A stretch of DNA of 64,000 nucleotides, taken from positions 2,914,001 through 2,978,000 of the forward strand of contig NZ_CP139969.1 of the NCBI RefSeq assembly GCF_034424645.1, in the 5' to 3' direction. A program made the translations under genes and the position numbers. Positions 1 through 8,697 of the stretch are shown in pieces. The DNA is from Bordetella avium. GTDB taxonomy: Bacteria; Pseudomonadota; Gammaproteobacteria; Burkholderiales; Burkholderiaceae_B. Positions within the stretch are counted from its first letter, which is position 1, and each line of letters starts with the position of its first letter. The notes under the pieces were generated by a model, which was not told the origin of the DNA, ran no database searches, and was given only the letters and a program-made list of their open reading frames with translations.

Positions 1-14
1 GAGGCCGGACTGAT

Positions 15-701
15 ATGTTGCAGATCGAAGATCTGCGGCTGATTCGCGGCCCTGCCTTCGAAGTACGGCTTGCCACGCTCGAACTGGCCCCGGGCGAAGT
101 CATCGCCGTGGTCGGCAGCAGCGGCTGCGGCAAGAGCACCCTGCTCGAAGGCCTAGGCCTGTTGCTGGCCCCGGCGACCATCGGCCGCTACATCCTGGAC
201 GGCACGAGAGATGTCGCCGCCATGATGCGGCGCGACGATGAGCGCGGACTGGCCGCCTTGCGGGCGGCGCGCATCGGCTTCGTGCTGCAATCGGGCGGCC
301 TGCTGCCCTATCTGTCTGCCGGAGAAAACATCGCCCTGCCACGCCGACTACAGGGCATGCCGGACGCTGACGCGCACACCACGCAGGCCATCGAACAACT
401 GGGCCTGAGCGCCCTGCTCGGCCAACGGCCTGCCGCGCTATCGCTCGGCGAACGCCAGCGCGTGGCCGTAGTGCGAGCCATGGCGCACGGCCCCGGCCTG
501 CTATTGGCCGACGAGCCCACCTCGGCGCTCGACCCCGACAATTCGCGCCGCCTCTTCGGTCTGTTCATCGACCTGGCCCGCCGTTGCCGCATGGTAACGG
601 TGGTGGTCACCCACGATTGGGCGCTGGTGCAAGAATTCGGCCTGCGCCATCTGAAGGCCTATTCACGCGCCGGGGTGACCGAGTTCGAGGAAGCCGTATG
701 A
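15..701 (+). CDS. ABC transporter ATP-binding protein, LolD/TagT-like
   Basis: ATPase subunit of a LolCDE/MacB-type ABC complex that does mechanical work on the cell envelope rather than classic import. Visible motifs are the Walker A GSSGCGKST (residues 34-42), the signature LSLGERQ and the Walker B LLLADEP. The length of 228 residues is normal for the family. Its stop overlaps the start of the permease gene (ATGA), so the two are translationally coupled. With the FGE-like, lipoprotein and VWA genes that follow, it resembles TagT of the TagQRST branch of type VI secretion; that assignment is inferred from gene order. The window begins 14 bases upstream; a TGA at 11-13 may end an unseen upstream gene. 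Confidence 0.9.
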   Translation: MLQIEDLRLIRGPAFEVRLATLELAPGEVIAVVGSSGCGKSTLLEGLGLLLAPATIGRYILDGTRDVAAMMRRDDERGLAALRAARIGFVLQSGGLLPYLSAGENIALPRRLQGMPDADAHTTQAIEQLGLSALLGQRPAALSLGERQRVAVVRAMAHGPGLLLADEPTSALDPDNSRRLFGLFIDLARRCRMVTVVVTHDWALVQEFGLRHLKAYSRAGVTEFEEAV

Positions 702-1897
702 AACTCGGCCAGATCGCCCGCCTGGCCGGTGCGGACCTGCGTCATGACCGCCTGGTGTCCCTGTGTATGGTGGCCTCGCTGGTGGCCGTCATCGCGCCCT
801 TGTTGCTCCTATTCGGTCTGAAACACGGCGTGATCAGCACCATGCGCGATCAATTGTTGAATGACCCGCACAACCTCGAGATCCGTCTGCTCAATAGCGG
901 CAGCTACGATCAGACCTGGGTTGACGCCCTGGCGCAACATCCCCAAGCCGGCTTCGTCATCGGCCTGACCCGCTCGCTGAACACCCAGGCAGATCTGTTG
1001 CGCTCCGGCGCGCAGTTTCTGGAGAATGCCGACGTGCTGCCCACCGCCAGCGGCGACCCCTTGATGGCAGGCCTGCGCGCACCGGCAGCCGGCGCAGTCG
1101 TGCTGAGCGCACAGGCCGCCACACGGCTGGGCGCCAACCCGGGCGATACGCTGCGCATGCGAGTGAGCCGCCGCCTCGAAGGCCGGGACCAGCGGGCCAT
1201 GGTGCCGCTGATCGTCCATGCCGTGCTGGCGCCGTCGGCCTATCCCCGTCCGGCCGCCTTTGTCCAGCCCGAGCTCTTGCGCGATATGGAGTGGTATCGC
1301 GACGGTTATGCCGCCCTGGGCGCCGAAGATGGCCAGCCCCTGGATCTTGCCCGCCAACGCTTCGCCAAGGCGCGTGTCTACGCGCGCGACATCGACGCCG
1401 TCGAGGCGCTGGAACGTCACCTCAACGATATGCGCATCGAAACCACCAGCCGCCTGGCCGAGATAGACAAGGTAAAGGCCATTGACCACCTGCTGTCCAC
1501 GGTGTTCGGCGTCATCGCCGGCACGGGCGTGCTGGGCTGCCTGGCCTCTCTCGCTGGGGCTTTTCTGGCCAACATCAGGCGCAAGCGGCGCGACATCGCC
1601 GTGTTGCGCCTGATCGGCCTAGAAGGCCGCCAGGTGAACCTCTACATCGTGATCCAGGCCCTGATCCTGACGGCTATCGCCTTCGTGCTGGGCCTGGGTG
1701 TTTATTTTGCAGGCAGCGCCATTTTTAACCACCTGCTCGGCCTGAGCCAGGACACCCAGAGCTTTATCTGCCGCATTACGCCGCAGCATGCCCTGATCGC
1801 CCTGACCATCACCCTGGCCGTGGCGCTGCTGGTATCGCAACTGGGCGCGCTCAGCGCGCGCCGTATTCAACCTGCGGAGAGTCTGCGTGAAATCTAA
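698..1897 (+). CDS. FtsX/LolE-like ABC transporter permease, TagS-like
   Basis: Inner-membrane permease partner of the preceding ATPase. One transmembrane helix lies near the N-terminus (residues about 20-45), then a large periplasmic domain, then three C-terminal helices, the usual MacB/FtsX layout. The ATG at 698 is chosen because it overlaps the ATPase stop; the frame is open further upstream, but an earlier start would run deep into the ATPase gene. The protein is 399 residues. The cytoplasmic coupling segment NIRRKRRDIAVLRLIGL is typical of FtsX domains. Its last codons overlap the next gene. Confidence 0.88.
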   Translation: MKLGQIARLAGADLRHDRLVSLCMVASLVAVIAPLLLLFGLKHGVISTMRDQLLNDPHNLEIRLLNSGSYDQTWVDALAQHPQAGFVIGLTRSLNTQADLLRSGAQFLENADVLPTASGDPLMAGLRAPAAGAVVLSAQAATRLGANPGDTLRMRVSRRLEGRDQRAMVPLIVHAVLAPSAYPRPAAFVQPELLRDMEWYRDGYAALGAEDGQPLDLARQRFAKARVYARDIDAVEALERHLNDMRIETTSRLAEIDKVKAIDHLLSTVFGVIAGTGVLGCLASLAGAFLANIRRKRRDIAVLRLIGLEGRQVNLYIVIQALILTAIAFVLGLGVYFAGSAIFNHLLGLSQDTQSFICRITPQHALIALTITLAVALLVSQLGALSARRIQPAESLREI

Positions 1898-3452
1898 AGC
1901 GGCTTTGTTGCTTATTCTGTCGGCCTTCGCGGGTGCGGCCGGTGCGGCCCCAAAGTGGGAAGAACGCTATTACAACCCCAAGCCGGCCAAGGATGACGTC
2001 GTGCTGCCCCTGCCTTGCGAGGGCGCGCTGGTGTTTCGCAAGATTGTCGTGCCGGCTGCGGGTCCGCTAGACGACCTGCCTATCAACGTGGGACAAGAGA
2101 GCGAAAACTTCGCCTTCCTCGAACAACGGCGTATTGCCCATATTGCCGGCAGCTTCACCGAACAGGGAAGCAAGGCGCGCTACTACCTGATGGCCAAGTA
2201 CGAGCTGACGCAACAACAGTATCAGGCGCTCCAGACACTGACCGGCGAGGCCGCCAAGAGCTGCCCCACGCCGTCTCGCAATGGCATGCTGCCCCTAAGC
2301 GACATTGGCTGGTTCGATGCGGCGCAGCTAGCGCACCTATACAACATCTGGTTGCGTAAACAACAAAAAAATGTCCTGCCCAAAGAGGATGGGGTCAGCG
2401 GCTTTGTGCGACTGCCTACGGAAATCGAGTGGGAGTTCGCCGCACGCGGCGGGATCAATGTCGACGCTGCCGCATTCGCCGAGGCCCGCTATCCCATGCC
2501 GGAAGGCATCGTCGATCATGAATGGTATGCCGGCGCGCAATCGGCCAATGGCAAGGCGCAGCCGGTGGGATTGCTCAAACCCAATCCGCTCGGTCTGCAC
2601 GACATACTTGGCAACGTGGCCGAAATGACCCAGGACGCCTTCCGCTTGAACAAGCTGGACCGTCAGCACGGCGGCACCGGCGCCTATGTCATACGGGGAG
2701 GCGACTTCCGTAAAGCGGAGGACGGCATCCGTTCGGCCGCACGGCGCGAAGGCAGTTATTACAACGAGGACGGCGAGCAAAAAGAGAAAACCGTCGGACT
2801 GCGCTGGGTAATCGCTGCGCCCGAACTGACTTCACGCGACCGCATACAGCAACTGGAAACTGGATGGAAAGCGCTGGGCAGCGGCCAGGTCTCCAACGAC
2901 CCCTCGGGCAAAGGCAAAAGCGCCGTGCAAGAACTGGGCGACCTGGCGGGCAAAGTCGAAGACCGCAGGCTCAAGGAGCAGCTCAAAGACCTCGAAGGCA
3001 AGCTGCGCGCCAGCAATCAAAAGCAGGAAGAGGCCCGCGACCAGGCCATCCGCGCCAGCCTGAACCTGGGCGCCTTCCTGTGCACCAAGCTGCGGGATGA
3101 CGGGCGCTATGTGGACTACGTGCAGAAAACCTATGACGATCTGTGCGCCGCCACCCCGGATGCCGCCGAATGCGCCAGCTACAAAACCAATCTGCAAAAG
3201 CGCCGCTACGAACTGGGCGAAACCACGCAGTACTACGCCAGCACCCTGGTGGATGCCTCCACCCTGTACGGCCAGGAAAACATTGCCCGGCAATTGCCCG
3301 TGATGGAAAAAATCCTTGAGCAAAACGAAAAACTGAAGGGCCTCACGCCCTATCTCAAGGTGTATTGGGGACACCAAAAGGGCTATCTGAAGTCCTGGAA
3401 GGTGGAAAAGGAAAAATGGCTGTCTGCCTGTGTGGCAACAGTCAAAAACTAA
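1887..3452 (+). CDS. Periplasmic FGE-sulfatase-fold protein with C-terminal coiled coil, TagR-like
   Basis: Starts at a GTG inside the permease gene, with GGAGA six bases upstream. It has a signal peptide ending near residue 20 (AGAAGAA), a formylglycine-generating-enzyme/SUMF1-type domain over about residues 90-310 (LPTEIEWEFAARGG, LGNVAEM, RGGDF) and a charged, predicted helical C-terminal half. In true FGE enzymes a catalytic cysteine follows the RGGSW motif; here the equivalent segment reads DGIRSAARR with isoleucine near residue 281, so sulfatase-modifying activity is unlikely. In Pseudomonas type VI secretion TagR is a periplasmic FGE-like protein acting upstream of the PpkA kinase; the neighbouring ABC pair supports the same role here by inference. 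Confidence 0.8.
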   Translation: MKSKAALLLILSAFAGAAGAAPKWEERYYNPKPAKDDVVLPLPCEGALVFRKIVVPAAGPLDDLPINVGQESENFAFLEQRRIAHIAGSFTEQGSKARYYLMAKYELTQQQYQALQTLTGEAAKSCPTPSRNGMLPLSDIGWFDAAQLAHLYNIWLRKQQKNVLPKEDGVSGFVRLPTEIEWEFAARGGINVDAAAFAEARYPMPEGIVDHEWYAGAQSANGKAQPVGLLKPNPLGLHDILGNVAEMTQDAFRLNKLDRQHGGTGAYVIRGGDFRKAEDGIRSAARREGSYYNEDGEQKEKTVGLRWVIAAPELTSRDRIQQLETGWKALGSGQVSNDPSGKGKSAVQELGDLAGKVEDRRLKEQLKDLEGKLRASNQKQEEARDQAIRASLNLGAFLCTKLRDDGRYVDYVQKTYDDLCAATPDAAECASYKTNLQKRRYELGETTQYYASTLVDASTLYGQENIARQLPVMEKILEQNEKLKGLTPYLKVYWGHQKGYLKSWKVEKEKWLSACVATVKN

Positions 3453-3469
3453 AGCAACAGGAGAAGCAC

Positions 3470-4207
3470 ATGCAAGTATTCAAACAGGGATGGCGGCGCG
3501 CCTCCATCGCCGCCCTGGTCGCTGCGACGCTGGCGATTTCGGGTTGTGCCAGCACGGGCAGCACCATGCTGGGCGGCACACAACTCGACCCCCGCCTAAC
3601 CCAGGGCAATGATGCCGAATTTTTCAGCCGCTCGGGCTTTGAAGCCTGCGCGGGCGCGGCGGTCGCCGGGGTGGCGCTCTGCCTGCTGGCTGCCCCCTCC
3701 AAGCAGAAAGCCACCTGCGCCGTCGTGGCGGGCATCGCCGCCTGCGGTATCGCCATGGGCACCAACTATTATCTGGACTACCGCCGCAGCCAGTACAAGA
3801 CCACGGGCGAGATGCTGGATGCCGTCACGCAGGACGTGGAAAAAGACACGCAAAAGCTCCAGCAGCGCTCGCAGACGCTGCAGGCCGTGATCGAGACAGA
3901 CCGTCAGAAGATCGAGCAGCTACGCCTGGATGTCGCCCAGGGCAAGCTGGATCAGGCCAGCGCCCGCAAGCAACTGCGCAATGTCGACGCCGACATCGCA
4001 CGCATCAAACAAGAGCAGGACAATATCGACAACAAGATCGCGGCCTACCGGGAAGCCGCCGCCAGCACTCAGGATGGCTCCAAGAAAGATCTGAAGAAGC
4101 TCGATACCCAAATCGAAAAACTCCAGGCCGAAGCGGCCAAGCTGCGCACCGCCATGGGCACGCTCAGCACGCAGCGCGACTCGCTGGACTGGGGCAAGAT
4201 CGTATGA
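3470..4207 (+). CDS. Coiled-coil lipoprotein
   Basis: A 245-residue lipoprotein. The ATG at 3470 is preceded by CAGGAGAAG and opens a signal peptide with lipobox LAISGC (Cys near residue 24). A short hydrophobic stretch around residues 60-95 (AAVAGVALCLLAAP, CAVVAGIAACGIAMG) may insert in or pack against a membrane. The rest, about residues 115-240, is highly charged and predicted helical with heptad character. It sits in the operon position where TagQ, the outer-membrane lipoprotein of the Tag pathway, would be expected, but I recognise no sequence signature of TagQ. The stop overlaps the next start (ATGA). Confidence 0.75.
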   Translation: MQVFKQGWRRASIAALVAATLAISGCASTGSTMLGGTQLDPRLTQGNDAEFFSRSGFEACAGAAVAGVALCLLAAPSKQKATCAVVAGIAACGIAMGTNYYLDYRRSQYKTTGEMLDAVTQDVEKDTQKLQQRSQTLQAVIETDRQKIEQLRLDVAQGKLDQASARKQLRNVDADIARIKQEQDNIDNKIAAYREAAASTQDGSKKDLKKLDTQIEKLQAEAAKLRTAMGTLSTQRDSLDWGKIV

Positions 4208-4701
4208 AACGGCTTACCCCCCTGCTGATGCTGGGCCTGGCCGGCTGCGCCTCGCTGCCGCCGGGCGCCTGCGATCCCGCCAACCGCGACGTGAGCGTCA
4301 TCCGTAAAATGCAGTGCGATGGCTCGGGCAGCTACCGCCAGACGGTAGACCAGAAAGAGGCAAGGCTGTCTGCGGCACAGGAAGAAAACGCCCTGTTCCG
4401 CCTATCGCTCGACGCGCTGGAGGCGCAGCGCGCATCCTTGGGTCAATCGGTCCAGGAGCAGCAAAAAGCGCGTGATGCCGCCGTGGCCAGCACACGCCAG
4501 TTGCTGGATCAAGTGCGCCAGCGCGCTGGCGCCAATGACAAGCTCAAATTGCAACTGAGACTGGCCGAGAAAGACCTCGCGGCCTTGCAGGCCCAGCCGA
4601 TCAAGGCCGGCGACGCCGACATCGCCGCCCGCCAACGCCAGGTGCAAGACCTGGAACAAATGGTCAAACGACTGCGCGCCAGCGTGCTGCAAGCCCCCTA
4701 G
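4204..4701 (+). CDS. Small coiled-coil lipoprotein
   Basis: A 165-residue protein with a very short signal peptide and lipobox LAGC (Cys at residue 15). After the sequence SLPPGACDP the remainder is almost continuous charged helix, with a likely coiled coil over residues 50-160. It overlaps the preceding lipoprotein gene by four bases, and the two appear to be a pair of envelope-anchored helical proteins made together. Family unknown to me. It may be a structural partner of the FGE-like protein, which also ends in a long helix; that is inference. Confidence 0.7.
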   Translation: MKRLTPLLMLGLAGCASLPPGACDPANRDVSVIRKMQCDGSGSYRQTVDQKEARLSAAQEENALFRLSLDALEAQRASLGQSVQEQQKARDAAVASTRQLLDQVRQRAGANDKLKLQLRLAEKDLAALQAQPIKAGDADIAARQRQVQDLEQMVKRLRASVLQAP

Positions 4702-4743
4702 CCAACATCGCGCGGTTCGCCGCGCGCCAATCCTTTCCGCACC

Positions 4744-5907
4744 GTGCAACGTTTTCAGCGTGATCCTCTGCCCCAGGGCACTTCCACCGACGAGATGGCC
4801 CGCTTCTTCGAGGAGCGGGTTGCGGTTCTCGAACGCCATTTCCCACCCAGCGTCGCCCAGGTCTATGCCCTGCCGCGCCTGGGCAGCGACGCCTCTCTGG
4901 AGTGGTGGACGAGCCAGGAAGGCGCCGTCACCCCCTTTGCGTCGCTGAACGAAACGCAGCAAAAAGCCTTGCTGGCACGGCATGCTGAACACCAGGCCCA
5001 ATTGCAAAGCCTGGCTCGATCGCTCGACGCGCGGGGCATGGCGCCGCAAGCCAATTTGGTGCGCAGCCTGCAAAGCCGGGCCGATCCGGCCAGCATGTTC
5101 AGCGTGGAAGGCCATCTGCTGCTCACGCAGGGAATGCCCGCGCCGGCCGCCGCGCCTCCAAGCCGGCGGCGCTGGCTATGGATTGCGCTGCCGCTGTTCT
5201 TACTGCTTTTGCTGCTGGCCCTGCTGTGCTGGTGGCTATGGATGCGTCCGGCCGTGCCGGTGCCCCCCGCGCAAACCGTCCCTCCCGAGCAGATCGCCCC
5301 CGAACCGGCGGCGCCCCCGGCCAAGGCCGAGCCTGACGACAAAAACTGGCCGACCGAACTGGTCATCGTGCTTGACACCTCGGCAGCCATGAATGAGCGG
5401 GCAGGCCAGGGTTCGCCAAGCCGGGCGGAACTTGCCAGCAGGGAAATCGAGCGGCTGAGCCAGGGCCTGCCATCCAAAACGACCGCACATCTGGTGCGCT
5501 ATGGCGGCGGCGAATGCCGCGCGCCGACCTATCAGGGACCCTTCCCGGCCTCGGACCGCGGCCAAATGCTCTCGGCCGTCAAGCAATCCGACAATGGCGG
5601 CAAGGCCTCTCTCGGAGCCAGCCTGCGCCGGGCGGCCGAAGCCGTGGACGGCAAGAGCCGCGATGCCCTGATCTTCGTCTTTGCGGGCGGACCGGATCGT
5701 TGCGACGAAGACGTCTGCGCCGTGGCCCGAGAACTGCATGCCAAACAACCGCGTCTGCGCATCAACCAGGTCGATCTGACCGGCCAGAAGAATCTCGACC
5801 CCTGTGTGGCGCAGGAAACCCAGGGCAACGCCTACACCTGGGGCGACCACAAAGGTCAATCGGTAGACCTGTCGGCCGAAGCGAGAAAGCTGCTCGACGC
5901 GAAATAA
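4744..5907 (+). CDS. Membrane-anchored von Willebrand factor A domain protein
   Basis: A 387-residue protein starting at GTG 4744. Residues 1-140 are soluble and presumably cytoplasmic, residues about 144-168 form one transmembrane helix after RRR, a proline-rich linker follows, and a VWA domain occupies about residue 204 to the end (LVIVLDTSAAM). The metal-site motif is DTSAA rather than DxSxS, so metal binding may be weakened. It closes the operon, 42 bases after the second lipoprotein. Pseudomonas PpkA carries a periplasmic VWA domain behind its kinase and membrane helix; here there is no kinase, so the protein may be a split or substitute version. That reading is inference. Confidence 0.75.
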   Translation: MQRFQRDPLPQGTSTDEMARFFEERVAVLERHFPPSVAQVYALPRLGSDASLEWWTSQEGAVTPFASLNETQQKALLARHAEHQAQLQSLARSLDARGMAPQANLVRSLQSRADPASMFSVEGHLLLTQGMPAPAAAPPSRRRWLWIALPLFLLLLLLALLCWWLWMRPAVPVPPAQTVPPEQIAPEPAAPPAKAEPDDKNWPTELVIVLDTSAAMNERAGQGSPSRAELASREIERLSQGLPSKTTAHLVRYGGGECRAPTYQGPFPASDRGQMLSAVKQSDNGGKASLGASLRRAAEAVDGKSRDALIFVFAGGPDRCDEDVCAVARELHAKQPRLRINQVDLTGQKNLDPCVAQETQGNAYTWGDHKGQSVDLSAEARKLLDAK

Positions 5908-5921
5908 AAGCGGGGCTCAAG

Positions 5922-5943
5922 CCTGCGCCGGACTGGGCGCAGG
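5922..5943. terminator. Short convergent hairpin
   Basis: CCTGCGCC and GGCGCAGG flank a six-base loop between the VWA gene and yajQ, which converge. The T-run is only three bases, so termination strength is uncertain. Confidence 0.4.
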
Positions 5944-5944
5944 T

Positions 5945-6427
5945 TTAGTCGCGGAAGTTATCGAACTGCAGCGGCAGGTCCACTTCTGTCTTGCGCAGCA
6001 ACTGCATCACCGCCTGCAGATCGTCGCGTTTCTTGCCGGTGATGCGCAGTTTTTCGCCGTTGATCTGGCTCTCGACCTTCAGCTTGCTCGCCTTGATGGC
6101 GGCGATCAGCTTCTTGGAGACCGCCTGCTCGATACCCTGCTTGATGGTGATCTTCTGACGCGCGCCACCCAGATTTTCGAGCGGGCTTTCCTCGTCCAGG
6201 CAGCGCACGTCTATGCCTCGCGCACCCAGCCGGCCGCGCAGAATGTCCAGCATCTGCTTGAGTTGAAAGGCGCTGGAGGCGACCTGGGTCACCACATAGC
6301 CTTCCAGCTCGAACTTGGCATCCGACCCCTTGAAATCGAAGCGGGTGGACAATTCGCGGTTGGCCTGATCGACCGCGTTGGTCAGTTCGTGCTTGTCAAC
6401 TTCGGAAACGACATCAAAGCTCGGCAT
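5945..6427 (-). CDS. yajQ: YajQ family nucleotide-binding protein
   Basis: A 160-residue protein beginning MPSFDVVSEVDKHELTNAVDQ, the near-invariant YajQ N-terminus, and full length for the family. YajQ proteins are small cytoplasmic two-domain proteins; a Xanthomonas member binds cyclic di-GMP and works with a LysR-type regulator, while others bind nucleotides or have been linked to phage gene expression. Cyclic di-GMP binding here is by family only. It is monocistronic and convergent with the VWA gene. Confidence 0.92.
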   Translation of the reverse strand: MPSFDVVSEVDKHELTNAVDQANRELSTRFDFKGSDAKFELEGYVVTQVASSAFQLKQMLDILRGRLGARGIDVRCLDEESPLENLGGARQKITIKQGIEQAVSKKLIAAIKASKLKVESQINGEKLRITGKKRDDLQAVMQLLRKTEVDLPLQFDNFRD

Positions 6428-6483
6428 GAGGGTTCATCCTGAAAGAAGGGAAACGGCCGCAAGTTTAAGACGAATCTGCCTTC

Positions 6484-7236
6484 TCAGCGGCGCGGCAGCA
6501 CACCCGTGGGGTTCACCGGCTTGCCATCGCGGCGCAACTCGAAATAAAGCTGATTGCTGCTGGCATCGCTATTGCCCATCTCGGCAATCTGCTGCCCCTG
6601 CTTGACACTCTGCCCCTGCTTGACCAGCAGTTTGCGGTTGTGCGCATAGATAGTGATGAAGTTATTGCCATGGCGCAAAATCACGAGATTGCCATAGCCG
6701 CGCAGACCATGGCTCGCATAGGCCACTGTGCCGGCGGCAGCAGCCAGCACAGGGGTGCCCGAGGCATTGGCGATAGTCAGGCCATTGGACGAGGTGCCGT
6801 TGTACGTCCGCGTGAGCTTGCCTTCGGCCGGCCAGATCAGCGTGATGCCGGTCACCGGCGCGCCGCGCGGGGCAGACGGCGGCGGCGAAGCTGCGCTGGA
6901 CCGGGGTTTGCTGGCGACCGTACCCGAGGTGCCGCCGGGAGGCTGCACGCGCAGCAACTGCCCCTTCTCGATGCGATTGGCGCTGTTCAGTTTGTTCCAA
7001 CGAACCAGGTCAGGCACGCTCTGGTTGTAGCGCCGTGCAATAGCGCTCAGCGTTTCGCCGGACTCCACCCGATGAAATCCCGGACTGACAGAAGATGATG
7101 CGCAGCCCGCCAGAACAGCGAGCAGGGCCGTGGCGAACAGCAGGCGCAGCGGCGAGAAGCGAGAGACAAAGGCGAGGAACAAAACGTCGGCGTTGGGAGA
7201 TGGATGACCCGGCAAGCGTACCAAGAAATACGGCAT
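6484..7236 (-). CDS. LysM and degenerate LytM (M23) lipoprotein, NlpD-like
   Basis: A 250-residue envelope protein with lipobox VLAGC (Cys near residue 45), a LysM peptidoglycan-binding domain (about residues 53-100, FHRVESGETLSAIARRY) and a C-terminal M23/LytM domain (about residues 135-245). The zinc-ligand positions look lost: the usual GxDI motif reads NGLTIAN, the HxH motif reads QLYFEL, and YAH is followed by NRKL. This matches NlpD/EnvC-type amidase activators, which are not hydrolases. The N-terminal leader is long before the lipobox, so the real start may be further in. NlpD is often next to surE/rpoS; here it stands alone. Confidence 0.85.
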   Translation of the reverse strand: MPYFLVRLPGHPSPNADVLFLAFVSRFSPLRLLFATALLAVLAGCASSSVSPGFHRVESGETLSAIARRYNQSVPDLVRWNKLNSANRIEKGQLLRVQPPGGTSGTVASKPRSSAASPPPSAPRGAPVTGITLIWPAEGKLTRTYNGTSSNGLTIANASGTPVLAAAAGTVAYASHGLRGYGNLVILRHGNNFITIYAHNRKLLVKQGQSVKQGQQIAEMGNSDASSNQLYFELRRDGKPVNPTGVLPRR

Positions 7237-7311
7237 AGGGGCCGCGGGCCTGAACCCCGCGCGCCCTTCGACACCGTCATCCTGACGAAGTTTTACAGTT
7301 TTTTCTGTCTT

Positions 7312-8697
7312 TCATGAAAGGCCGCCGCCTGATGCCGCGTGGGCAGGAGCGCGATCACACAAGGCCAGCAGGCCGGTCGCGGCCTGCTGGCCGTTATTGG
7401 CGCTGCCGAGGTCTTCGGTCACACCTTCTAGCTTGGCGGATTGTTCGAGCGACTCTTGCAGCACCGCGCTCATGATCTCGGTCACACGGCGCGATGACGC
7501 CACGATATCGGTCATCGTGCTGCCGGCTGACTGCACAAGCTCAGCGCCGCGCCCAATCTGCTCAACCGAGGTGTTAATGAGATGCTTGATTTCTTTGGCG
7601 GCTGAAGCGCTGCTCTGCGCCAGGCTGCGCACCTCGGCGGCCACCACGGCGAAACCCTTGCCATGCGTGCCAGCGCGCGCCGCTTCGACGGCCGCATTCA
7701 GGGCCAGGATATTGGTCTGGAAGGCGATACGGTCCATCACGCCGATGATGTCGGAAATTTTGCGCGAGCTGGCGGTGATGGTGTTCATCGTGGTGATGAC
7801 GTTTTCCACCGTATTCCCGCCCTGTTCGGCCACCCGGCAGGCCTGCTGGGCGAGCTCATTGGCCTGCGAGGCGCGAACCGCATTCTCGCTCAGCCCCTGC
7901 ACCGCCAGCCGCAAAGTTTGCGCGGCGGTGATGCGGCGCGTGATATCGGTGGCGTACTTCACGACCTTGAAGGGGCGCCCATCCACATCGAAAATCGGGT
8001 TATAGCTGGCCTCGATCCAGACGCTGCGCCCTCCCTTGCCGATGCGCAGATATTGGCCGGTTTGATGCTCGCCTGCCCCCAGCTTGCGCCAGAACTCGGC
8101 ATAGGCGGGGCTGGAGCGCTCAGCGCGCTGCACGAACATACGGTGATGCTGACCTTCGATTTCATCGAGGCGATAGCCCATTGCCGCCAGAAACAGCTCA
8201 TTGGCGTCGAGGATATTGCCGCACAGATCAAACTCGATGATGGCCTGCACCTTGCTGATAGCCTCCAACTGGCCTTGCGCATCCGAGCGGCGTATTTGCT
8301 CTTCGGTGATATCCGTGGCGTATTTGACGATCTTCAGCGCTTGCCCCTGAGCATCACAGATCGGGTTGTAACTGGCCTGCAAGTAGATATCGCCGCCATC
8401 CTTGGCGATGCGGCGGTAACGCCCCGAATCGGGCCTGCCCATCGCGAGCTTTTCCCAGAATCGCTGGTAGTCCGATGAAGCCCATTGCTTGGGATCGACA
8501 AACATGCGGTGATGCTCACCGATGATCTCGGCCAGCGTGTAGCCGAAGATATTCAGAAAATTGCCATTCGCCGTCAGCACAGTGCCATCGGGATCGAATT
8601 CGATGATGGCCTGCACCTTGTCCAGCGCCGCCAGTCTCGCGCGCTGTTCAGCGTGCTGAACTCCCAGCCATTTGCCTAAAGAAAAGCGCTGCATCAT
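7312..8697 (-). CDS. Soluble PAS-PAS methyl-accepting chemotaxis protein
   Basis: A 461-residue chemoreceptor without transmembrane helices. Two PAS domains (about residues 25-135 and 147-257), each ending [10 protein letters not shown] or [10 protein letters not shown], precede a signalling hairpin with the conserved tip region [18 protein letters not shown]. Cytosolic PAS receptors generally sense redox state or internal ligands through haem or flavin; the cofactor cannot be read here. The start at 8697 (ATGATG) is chosen because AAAGGAGGAGG lies just upstream; the open frame continues further upstream without that support. No pentapeptide for CheR/CheB docking is seen at the C-terminus. 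Confidence 0.88.
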   Translation of the reverse strand: MMQRFSLGKWLGVQHAEQRARLAALDKVQAIIEFDPDGTVLTANGNFLNIFGYTLAEIIGEHHRMFVDPKQWASSDYQRFWEKLAMGRPDSGRYRRIAKDGGDIYLQASYNPICDAQGQALKIVKYATDITEEQIRRSDAQGQLEAISKVQAIIEFDLCGNILDANELFLAAMGYRLDEIEGQHHRMFVQRAERSSPAYAEFWRKLGAGEHQTGQYLRIGKGGRSVWIEASYNPIFDVDGRPFKVVKYATDITRRITAAQTLRLAVQGLSENAVRASQANELAQQACRVAEQGGNTVENVITTMNTITASSRKISDIIGVMDRIAFQTNILALNAAVEAARAGTHGKGFAVVAAEVRSLAQSSASAAKEIKHLINTSVEQIGRGAELVQSAGSTMTDIVASSRRVTEIMSAVLQESLEQSAKLEGVTEDLGSANNGQQAATGLLALCDRAPAHAASGGGLS

